A stretch of 64,000 bases of DNA from Hyaloscypha bicolor E (Eukaryota; Ascomycota; Leotiomycetes; Helotiales; Hyaloscyphaceae): the NCBI RefSeq assembly GCF_002865645.1, contig NW_020194519.1, forward strand, positions 1,671,542 to 1,735,541, written 5' to 3'. Each line of letters begins with the position of its first letter. Position 1 is the stretch's first letter. The notes beneath the pieces were generated by a model, which worked only from the letters and a program-made list of their open reading frames with translations, did not search any database and was not told the origin of the DNA. Below are positions 52,274-61,708 of the stretch, one piece after another. The position numbers and the translations under genes are program-made.

Positions 52274-54193
52274 ATGCAACGAGCTGCTGCGCCCAAGGCC
52301 GCTGGGCAGGGCCGTCGGCCTCCCATGGCCAATGAAATGATGAAGCAAGAGACCAATCAAACTTTCCATCAGTGGGCCAACATCTCCCCTGCAACAACAA
52401 TTGAAGTCCTCCAACCGATCACCGAAGGACCAGAAAAGGGAACCAACGCCGTCACCAACGCACTTACACTTCAAGAGTTCGAGGGCTTGCTCTCCCAGTA
52501 CTTCGGCAAGCAACACAAAATCAAAGATGCCGACAAGATCTTCCCAAGGCAATCTCGAATTGACCACATCATAGCTGAAAAACAAAACGAGGGCACGACC
52601 AACAAACCAGCAAGCTATGACAACAGCCCGACCAACGCCGGGTGGAAATTTTACGTCAAGAAACACTTCCAATGCCCAAACCAAAACCTTCGAATGGATA
52701 GCGGACTCATTCAAATAGCGAATCATCTCTATACACCGATGCCGGACCCGGAGCAGAGATTCGTGGAGGACATGTGGAATCAATACACCCCTTCCGCGGA
52801 GCATCGACAAGCACCCATTACTTCAGTGGAGAAATCATATATCCACTACATTCAGGCACACATCCATATCTCAACGGACAAAAACGGGAACGATATCTAC
52901 AGCCACCGTGGACGAGACGAGACCTTCGATTTCCTGAAATTCGGCATCTCATCCAGTTTCCCCAAGGCTCTCATCTCCGAGCTCAACGCGAACTGCCCTG
53001 CCTGCAAAAAGAAATTCAGTAACCATCGCAAAGTTGGCTTAAAGCGAGAAAGAGAGCGAAATTCCCATGTAATTAGACGAGTAGCCAGAAAACAACGATT
53101 TGAGAAGTTCAGGGGAGGACAACAAACTCAACCAGGCGTTAAGATCGACGAGAACAACACTCCTCCGCAACAAGCTCCAGCACCAGCCAGCATTCCAGCT
53201 CCCTTCCCACCGCAAAACATGGACTTTTGGCTGAACGACGTCGACCAACTACCAAATAATGCTATTTTCGATCCCAACCTACAGATGAACGCTCCGGTTG
53301 TCGACTACCATCAAATCGATGATCCATTCAACGACAACAACTGGCAAATGGACGACCCTTTCTTAAGCGGCACCTACGTACCAAATGAATACGATGAGGC
53401 GTTTGCCCCTCAGCAGAACAACTTCCAAGCCGGCCAGGAGGACGTCGACTATCTTGAGATTAATGCATCTGGACCGCTGCTAGATCAACAACCGTACGGC
53501 AGCGTTATGGACGGCGGGGCGCTTCAGGGACAGGGCTTCAACCCACAACAAAATAACGACGGGGATGTCATGAACGCCCTGGTCAGCAACAACCAACAAC
53601 ACGACTTCCCGGTTGGCTACCACCCACAACAAAACAATGTCCAGGGTGTCAACGACCAACAAAATAACAACTTTTTGGATAACTCCATGAACATGCAGCC
53701 CAACTCTCAACCCCACCTCGGTGCCAGGTGGGCATGGATTGGTATTCCCGGCTTCGAATGGATCTTATTGTTCCCCTTAGAATGTGTGTACTTTGCAACC
53801 ATGTGGGACGAGCCCATTTGCAAGGACCTCTCGAGCAAAATCACGTTCGGTATTGAGGAGGAACGGATACCCGCGGAAGTACGCAACATTGTTACTGAAC
53901 CTGGAATTCCTCATGTCGGAGGCCCCGATGAAGCCAATGCATATCCGGGACTCAACCCCTTTGAAGAACAACTCCCTGAACAATCGATCCCCATTGACCC
54001 GCAACTCTCAGAACCACCGGAGCAGGACGACCCACTCGGACAAGGATCTTTCAACATTGACGACCTCTTCGATGAACCAGACAAGGAGCCAATACCGGGC
54101 CCCTGGGCGTGGAACGGCGGACATAAGCCACAAGGCGCCGGATTTGGAGTCTTGACCTTGCCTACCAACCCTCAAGGTGCCAATTCCGGATAG
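52274..54193 (+). CDS. orphan protein with Asn/Gln-rich (prion-like) region
   Basis: Single-exon 639-residue frame. Residues about 60-235 look folded: LTLQEFEGLLSQYFGKQHKI, FYVKKHFQCPNQNLRMDSG, ITSVEKSYIHYIQAHIHI. They lead to a CPACKKKF pair of cysteines (241-244) and a basic block (KVGLKRERERNSH, VIRRVARKQRFEKF). Residues about 270-480 are Asn/Gln/Pro/Asp-rich with repeated PQQNN and NNQQ motifs, a prion-like low-complexity region. A short hydrophobic Trp-rich segment (WAWIGIPGFEWILLFPLECVYF, about 485-507) follows, then an acidic Pro/Glu tail. No family recognised. The hydrophobic stretch breaks the composition and might be a misread intron. Codon use and length argue for a real gene. Confidence 0.65.
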   Translation: MQRAAAPKAAGQGRRPPMANEMMKQETNQTFHQWANISPATTIEVLQPITEGPEKGTNAVTNALTLQEFEGLLSQYFGKQHKIKDADKIFPRQSRIDHIIAEKQNEGTTNKPASYDNSPTNAGWKFYVKKHFQCPNQNLRMDSGLIQIANHLYTPMPDPEQRFVEDMWNQYTPSAEHRQAPITSVEKSYIHYIQAHIHISTDKNGNDIYSHRGRDETFDFLKFGISSSFPKALISELNANCPACKKKFSNHRKVGLKRERERNSHVIRRVARKQRFEKFRGGQQTQPGVKIDENNTPPQQAPAPASIPAPFPPQNMDFWLNDVDQLPNNAIFDPNLQMNAPVVDYHQIDDPFNDNNWQMDDPFLSGTYVPNEYDEAFAPQQNNFQAGQEDVDYLEINASGPLLDQQPYGSVMDGGALQGQGFNPQQNNDGDVMNALVSNNQQHDFPVGYHPQQNNVQGVNDQQNNNFLDNSMNMQPNSQPHLGARWAWIGIPGFEWILLFPLECVYFATMWDEPICKDLSSKITFGIEEERIPAEVRNIVTEPGIPHVGGPDEANAYPGLNPFEEQLPEQSIPIDPQLSEPPEQDDPLGQGSFNIDDLFDEPDKEPIPGPWAWNGGHKPQGAGFGVLTLPTNPQGANSG

Positions 54194-55254
54194 GAAGGAG
54201 GGAAATCGGTGGGGCGGGTGGGAGAAGATGACGAGATGAGTACCAATCACCTACTAATAGGTTATGAGCCTCCACGGGTTACGATCACGATCTCTATAGC
54301 GACGAGAAGAGAATGCCGCCTCAACACTTCCATCACGATTTCGACTCTGTCAAGAAGATAATGCCGATTCAAGACTTTCACCACGATCACCAACCAGAAA
54401 TCCAAGGAACGACCTTCCGATCGACGACCTGCCATCAGGACGAGAACGTATATACGAAGTCGAACAAAACCAGTACGGGACACAAAAACAATTCTCCTGT
54501 CTTCCGCCAGGAGGTATGTTGGTCTTATTGACCAAGAGGTAACCTGACCCCAAGAGGAATCACTCACTCTGTAGTTGAAGCCATTCGCACCAACACCGGC
54601 TCGGACAGATGGTCATCCTCAAAACCTCAACCACAAGCACCATCCGATAATCTCCTTACCAACAAACCCAAGCACGGACGACAACTCAACTTCCTCCAAC
54701 ACACCTCGACATCATCAGTACCCGTGCGCCTTATCCATCAGAATCAACGAACCAGAGACAACAGGATCAAACAACATCCACACCTCCTTGCTATACCATA
54801 CCAAAACAAATTATTGACATAAGTTATGAGCCAAACCCCAACCCCCCCTCAAAAAAAAAAAACTTGAAAACTAAAAAACAAAAAAAATTGAAAATTCCCC
54901 TCTTTAAAAAAACCCCCCAAAAATATGGTGTACAGCGGAGGATTTCAAAGAGCTGGAGAGCTGATACTCGTATTTTGCTTTGTCGTTATTGCATTGTGCT
55001 TTTGGGATTTGGGACTTGGGATTTGGAATTTGGAATTTGGGATGGGATGGACGCTGGGAAGATCCACACATGGGACGTTGTACTTGTTTTGCAGAAAATG
55101 CGCCGCCTGGAAGATGGGATGCTTGTAAGATTGCAAGATTGGAATATTGGAGGAAAGTCGAGTATTGGGCTATTATTGGGAATTGTTTTGGGAGGATTTG
55201 AGTGTTGGGGAACATTAGAAAATAGAATGGGGGTTCATTTCATGTACTTGTAAT
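54194..55254. other. intergenic low-complexity region
   Basis: Simple A/C homopolymer runs (54838-54921) and a G/T repeat of TTTGGGA/TTTGGAA units (about 55001-55040) with a weak second copy near 55060-55140. Frames on both strands derive from these runs. No gene supported. Confidence 0.45.
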
Positions 55255-55730
55255 GTGAAAAACTCGATGTCAATGCCAACCCTTGTCGTCACGCCAAGAC
55301 CAAGACCTCACCACGATGTTCTGCTGAATCCAGCAGGTCGGGTATTGAGCTTCTTTTCTTCCTTGAACACTCCCCTTCGGCTAGAGGCGATGGTATTTTT
55401 GAGTCCGAGAATAGCTCGTCGCCAACAGAGGCAGCGCCCCTTTTCAACGCCACAGTTTCATCTCGTGTTCACCAGAAGCGTAAAAGCCTCAAACCCAGCC
55501 AGGAACGGACCTCGATTGAGCTCCCTTACCCCCGAGCCACCAGCGATCACCTTCTCCACCTCGCCCATCTCCACGAATCACTCAGCGCGAAAAATTTCCG
55601 CCTCGTGCATACCTTTAGCCACGCGGTTCCTCTGCAGCACCAGCACGAGGTCTAAGTTGATATGGCGCGTGTCTGGGCGGAGAGCTTTGAGGATGGCCTC
55701 AAAGTGAGGTCTCTGCGCCATGACAGCGAG
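55255..55730. other. coding-looking segment, strand unresolved
   Basis: On the plus strand one frame is open from about 55252 to a TAA at 55656, reading ELLFFLEHSPSARGDGIFES and SDHLLHLAHLHESLSAKNFR, but has no ATG. On the minus strand ATG 55721 gives MAQRPHFEAILKALRPDTRH and INLDLVLVLQRNRVAKG, then a stop, while an adjacent frame continues EMGEVEKVIAGGSGVRELNR. A GTATGC donor after AKG could join the minus segments. I cannot decide which is real; possibly a small two-exon minus-strand gene or a pseudogene. Confidence 0.25.
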
Positions 55731-56026
55731 TGCTGTCTAACATACGATGGCTTCTGCTGGCTTGCTTCCGCTGGCTTGCTTCCGCTTTGATTATTTAGAG
55801 CTCGGCGAAATGTCAGTCGGGGCCAACGCGCGATACTTCATCCCATAAGTATTGGGCATGGAGAACCCCCTGCTTGACGATTTATTTTTATTTTGTAGAA
55901 GCTCTACATTCGTTACTTTGATCAACATCAAGGACCTTTGCTGCTCTCTTGAGACCGCTCTTTTTCATCTTCGATCATTCCAGTCACTCTTTATTGTCTT
56001 GACATTTATTTTATTTCAGCATCACC

Positions 56027-57797
56027 ATGCGTACCAATTTTGTTATGCTGGGCTTTGCCCTTGCTGCCATGAGCTCAGCCCTCCCTACTGAAGATGCTGG
56101 ACTGTATGATTTTCTCTCGAAACGCGATGTCAGTCCTGACAATACCTGCGGAAATGTCTACGCTGGCGCCAACAAAAGCTATTCTTGCGATGCTACTCTT
56201 AACAGTGGAGGATGTTGTTCACAATATGGTACGTGTGCGTCCCTAGGAACAAATTTACTGTTTTCATTGTCTCGATATGCCTTCGTAATCAATAAACGGT
56301 GCTTTATCTCCAGAATTCCTCCATTCTTGGATAATGCTGACTCGGGGATAAAGGATACTGTGGAAATACAACAGGCTATTGCGGTGCAAATTGTCAACCT
56401 GCATTTGGGACTTGCAGCCCAAATACTGCTCCCGGTGGAACTTGCGGTCCGAGCAATGGAGGGGCGATGTGCTCAGACAATCAATGCTGCAGTAGTAGGT
56501 GTATTCCTCTGTGCACACTATTTCTGGTGCCAATCTTCTCGTTCCGAGGTAATGCTAATTCTTAGTATCAGTGTCTGGTTTTTGCGGAACCACTCAAGAT
56601 TATTGTGCAGACCCTGGGAGTTGCATGCTAGGATACGGTCGTTGCGACTCTGATGTCACTCCAGCTGGACCTTCAACCCAAAATGTGCCTCGTCCATTGA
56701 AGGGTCCAATCACCTATACCGACGATATTTATAATTGTGTTGAGAACAACGTCGTTGCATTATCATATGATGATGGGCCATACAACTACACAGCACAACT
56801 CCTCGACTTGCTCAGGAGATATAATTTCCACGCGACTTTCTTCATCACTGGCAACAACAACGGCAAAGGAGGAATCGACCTCACTGCACCGTATCCTAAC
56901 TTGATCAAGCGTATGATTGCCGAGGGCCACCAAGTTGCCTCTCACACCTGGTCCCATTATTCCCTCTCAAACATCACTCACGATCTCCGAATTTCACAGA
57001 TGGTCAAGAACGAAATGGCATTTAATAACATTATCGGGATGTGGCCCACCTACATGCGACCTCCATACTCCGACTGCACGGAAGCATCCGGCTGCTGGGC
57101 CGACATGCAATCCCTTGGCTACCACAGAGTATACTTTGACCTCGATACGCAGGACTATCTCAACCCTTCTCCAAATCAAATACAAAACTCAAAGAACATC
57201 GTCCAGGAAGCATTAGCAGCTCAAAACGTGGTAGATTATCTCTCCATCCAACACGATATTGTCCAACAATCAGTGGCCAACCTTTCTACTTATTACTTTG
57301 ATCTTATTCAACAGAAGGGATGGAAAGGGGTCACAGTCGGCGAATGTCTCGGTGACAATGACCGCTCCAACTGGTACCGCAGCTTCAACGAATCGACTTT
57401 TACCACCTCTTCACTCCTTCCATCCTCAACCCGCGCATCCTCCTCGACATCCATCTCGGGTTCTATTGCGACGTCCACTCACACCACATCCAACATTCCT
57501 GTCTCTACCTCCAAAATTCCCACCACAACTTACAAGTCCTCAACTCCAACCCCGGCGCCAACACCCACCTGCGAGGCTTCCAACGGCAACTGGTGCGGAA
57601 AAGTCGGCACTTTCACCAGCAAGCTCGGCTGTCTGAAGGCACAGAGCGACTGTCTTGCAGGAACCATGAAGTGTGTGGCAGCGAGATGGTCGAATTTGAG
57701 TGGGTGTACGAAGTGGAATGGGATTTGTTTGAAGTTAGTGGGGTATTGCGCGAAGTGCGGCTTTGGGGAGTGTGATAATAAGACGTTTGGTTATTAA
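56027..57797 (+). CDS. Secreted chitin (polysaccharide) deacetylase with chitin-binding CBM18 modules
   Basis: Three exons (56027-56228, 56354-56494, 56572-57797), 522 residues. A signal peptide (MRTNFVMLGFALAAMSSALP) comes first. Cysteine-rich CBM18 repeats follow: GGCCSQYGYCGNTTGYCG across intron 1, and CSDNQCCS/SGFCGTTQDYC across intron 2. The NodB catalytic domain spans about 155-360: VALSYDDGPYNYTAQLLDLL (metal-binding Asp pair), HQVASHTWSHYSL (HxxxH), MRPPYSDC, and YFDLDTQDYLNPSP. A Ser/Thr-rich linker then leads to a C-terminal eight-cysteine module (CEASNGNWCGKVG to CDNKTFGY). Enzymes of this family deacetylate chitin in the wall, altering its recognition and remodelling. Extracellular or wall-bound. 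Exon joints were set to preserve CBM18 cysteine spacing. Confidence 0.9.
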
Positions 57798-58948
57798 TGA
57801 AGGGTTTTGAGAGAAGGATATTGTATATTATCAATACAGTGGCATATAGTATAATTTCTAGATGACTACTAGTTATAAATAGCGCTTATCTGCAGTCAAA
57901 CCTAGAAGGGGGTAGGAAACAGACTTTGGAGTTGGAAGTGAGGAGTATCATGAGCATCATTTCATCTCATATCGTTGACTGGAATCCATTTCTCAGCACG
58001 AACAAACCAGCTTTCCTAGCTCGCAAGGGTGAGATCTTCTTAGGGACAAACCGAGCAGATATCGGTGAAGCGTGACCACGTGACCACACCGAGTACAATT
58101 CGGAACTTTTGAGTTCAACCTTTCCTTTCCTTCTCACCATCAATGGACCACATTTGCCCACCCACAGACGTCCCTTGGAAGTCTTTCCATTGAGCCGCAC
58201 TGTCACTGGCATTTCACCGGCTTATGGATAGGTCCATGTCTTGTTAAACCGGCTGGATTCCTCCTAGCCCAGTGAGGCTCCTTCCCTGGCGCTCCAGACC
58301 GGCACCGCCCCGTTGGCCCATCCACTGGAAGCCCAAGGTCGTCGTGCCTCCGAGATCATTCCATTCAAGATTCTGGGGCTGTGAACATCCCGCTACTGCA
58401 GTCAGGTCTCTGAACGAGCGCAAAGTTTCGCCCAACTCCGCAAGGCTGAGATGCCCTGCATTGCTCTCAAGCTACGCTCGAAACGATACCCCGCAGAACC
58501 CGACATTTGGATGCACCACAAATGAGGACTCGGCCACGTCAGAGTACATGGGCAATTTCGAGGCCGCCTAGTGGGACGCGCTTGATGTTGTGACTGTTCC
58601 CGAGCCGTTGAGAGGTTGAGCCTCTCTCGCTGCTCAATGGGTGTTCGTGGCCACCAGCAGGCAGCCAATACGGTCCGTACTCCAGGCTATGTCAAACCTC
58701 ACAGGTTAATTCGCCCTGGTATGCACCGCCTCTGCTGCAAGTAGTCACTTGCTAAACTCCGTGCATATCCAGTCATTGTGGTTTCCTCTCCCACAGTGAG
58801 TAATCCAATGTGCTCCCCATGTTGCCCAATGTTGCACCAGATGCAAGACTAGCGCTCCTCCACCTCCGCAGCTCAGATTTTTTTTGCTGGAGCCTCATAT
58901 GATTTCTTTCATTCTATCCGTGGCTCTACACACCTCAATGTTTCATCG
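57798..58948. other. intergenic region
   Basis: 1.15 kb between the deacetylase and the RBR ligase; no gene supported. A CACGTG lies at about 58077. Confidence 0.4.
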
Positions 58949-61225
58949 ATGGATGTCACCGAGTCACAATTAACCATTGCGCTCCACGAAGCATTCCAGT
59001 GCTATCTAGCCTTCCTATCCCATAGCCAAAAGCTTCAGGAGTCGAAACTACCCCGCCAAGGCAAGGGTGTTGAGACCACAGCAGACCTCTCTACTCAGCA
59101 GTACTACCAATCTCGAATAGCTGGAATTGAAGCTTGTCTACCTTACACAGGGAAGCTTGCGAGGAGAGTGGAGAGATGGGCCAACGACCCACCGGAGGAA
59201 GACTGCGATGAAGGTTTCGCTGTTGAGCCGGAGGTGGAGACCTTTGGTGCCTTACCAGATGGACACGACACTACGCCTTACTTGGACTTCTTTACTGGGT
59301 CCTGGGTTCATCCTATTACACTTTTCTCTCCTGGTCCCTCGAACAGTAGCGACGAGGCTAGCGCCAAGAAAATCCATTGCCAGCCTCCTGGTCAGGTAAT
59401 TTATAATATATTCCCGTTTTAGAGAACATTTCACTGACTTATTCTTGACGGTAGCCGGAAAAGCGTCCCAAGACAAGTGTCAGCGAGGCAGACGAGAACG
59501 AGGATGATGAACCAGATATTAGAGGTGGAGGGCTGGATGCCAATGCAGCGTCACGAAGCAGCCTCGGCATGCACCCGAATGCACCGGTATTAGTGAAGAG
59601 CAAGTCTCCCGAGCAGTCCTACTCCATGCCGTCTAGTATAGCCCCTAGCATCAGTCAGAAGACACCAACCTCATCGAACTCTGCAAACGAAGTCGACAAC
59701 GAAAGCTCCGATGAAGAATCAGACGAGGAGGATGAAAGTTCTGAAGAATCTGACGATGAGGAAGAGGACTCAGAATCAGATGAGAGTCGAGACGAATCTG
59801 ACGAAAGTGAAGGGGAAGATGACAAAGTTAGCGTCAACTCCGAAATAGCTAGAGCCTTCTACCTCCAAAAAACGCGAGACGTTCATGAATCCGAATACGC
59901 AAAACGAATCCACACAACGGAGGCGAAACAAGAAGAAGTGGATCGGGAAGTAGCTCAAGCAAGAAAGCTGGCAGAACAATGGGCACGCGAAGACGAGGCT
60001 CGTCTCATAATGCAGAAGAAATACGCAGAGAGACTAGAGCGGGAGGAGAGGGAGAGACAGGAACGAATCAAGAGGGACAGAGAGGCTGCACTGAGAGCTC
60101 AGAAGGTACAAGAGGAGTGGGAGCTTGCCGCCATTGCGAGAGAGACTGCAGCTATGAGAGCTGAGGAGCGCAAGCGAAGAGAAGAGGCCGAGGCTAAGCG
60201 AGCTGCGGAGGAGAGGAAGCGAAGAGAAGACGCTGAAGCCAAGCGAATAGCAGAGGAGGAAAGGAAGTCGAGGATCGAGAGAGAGAAACGTTGGGCGGAG
60301 GAGATAAAACAGCGGAGCGCGGAAGAAAGGAGACAGAGAGAAGCAGAGCATGCTCAAAGACGCGAGAGGGATGCAGCGGAGGCCCAGAGGCGGCAAAGAG
60401 AGCGGGAGAGATTTGAGAGGATGGTTAGGGTAGATTGTCTGGCTTGTATGGAGCCGGGGGTGAGAAATGATATGGCCGTCCTACCTTGTCGACACATCTA
60501 TTGCAGGGAGTGTATAAAAGGTTCGTCACCTGACCCCAACATCCCTTCTCCATCACAACTAAAGCTAATCTCACGAATAGGAGCCTTCAAGGCAGCCTAC
60601 AAATCCCGCACCTCCTTCAGATGCTGCGGCATCCCCGTCTCTACCAAACTCGCCCCGATCCCCCAAATGCTCTCCTCATCATTCACTAATAAATACAACT
60701 CCCTCCTCCTCGAGCTCTCCACCCCGCACCCAAAATACTGCTCTTTACCCACCTGCTCGCGCTTCCTCCCACCCAACCTCTATCATACCCCCTCAATAAC
60801 GTGCCCGAAATGCAGAACTCGAACCTGCACCCTCTGCACCAAAGCCGAACACCCAGGAGTGTGCAAGCAAGACAGAGACGGGATAAAGGTCGAGAAGCTC
60901 GCGAAAAGGAAGGGATGGAAGAAATGTCCGGGGTGTAGTCAGGTGGTGGAGAGGACGGAGGGGTGTCTGCACATCACGTGTCGGTGTGGGAGTGAGTGGT
61001 GCTATAACTGTTTGAGGGATTGGACTGAGTGTGGGAGTTCGTGTGGTAGAGGGTGAGCGATCCTTGCTTGGCATTCCTCCGGGGGAAAGCGTTAACGAAC
61101 GTCCTTGCAGTGGCGAGATGGGACAAGGTGTTGATAGAGGCGAGGGAGGCGCCAATGGTGGGGCGGCAAGGGTGATCCCACTGGTTGCTACGGCGGTGTT
61201 GATGGCTATGTTTCGTGAGCGTTAG
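58949..61225 (+). CDS. RBR-type (RING-IBR-RING) E3 ubiquitin ligase with coiled coil and possible tail anchor
   Basis: Four exons (58949-59395, 59455-60520, 60581-61052, 61111-61225), 699 residues. Residues 1-150 are a conserved-looking helical N-part. A very acidic Ser/Glu/Asp run follows (about 230-275). A long charged coiled coil of EERKRREEAEAKR-type repeats (about 300-460) precedes RING1 (CLACMEPGVRNDMAVLPCRHIYCREC), an IBR (YCSLPTCSRF, CPKCRTRTCTLC) and RING2 (CPGCSQVVERTEGCLHITCRCGSEWCYNC), where the cysteine in GCLHITC region is the expected catalytic site. The last small exon adds a Gly-rich stretch and VIPLVATAVLMAMFRER, a possible tail anchor. Intron 2 is 60 nt, in frame and stop-free with a GTTCGT donor, so unspliced product is possible. 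Transfers ubiquitin to unknown substrates. Confidence 0.88.
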
Positions 61226-61708
61226 GATACTGGCAATGGTCTCTTTCCTGTTCGGGTATTTTATTTTAGCGATGGCGCTGTTGGATTTCGGTCGTGAGTG
61301 TTTTTAGCCTGGTGTTTGGGTCTTATCATTTTGCATGAGAGCATGAGGTAAAGATGGCAGTGCAAACTATATCACATGATACACGACGAGAATGAGAAAC
61401 GAATAACGATTGAATGGCACTTGGGTTGAATCATATGCATTGAATTCAGTGCGCCGCAGAGCGCAGTCCTATCTACCACCAAGTCCTCGTTCCAACGTTC
61501 AAATCAAGTTCGCGCACAGTACAGACCATCCTTTCGTTTGCCATCCCCAGTGCTGCTCCAAAAATCGCTTCCCTTCGAATCAAAACAAACCAAAGCCGGA
61601 AAAAACGTATGCGTGAATGCCGGGTGTATTCCCATCTAGTTGCTTTGCAACTCGAGATACCCATATAACAAACCACCTTTCTTATGCACCCGCCAGAAAT
61701 GCTTCAGC
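61226..61708. other. convergent 3' region
   Basis: 480 bp between the ends of the RBR ligase and alpha-actinin genes; no gene seen. Confidence 0.4.
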
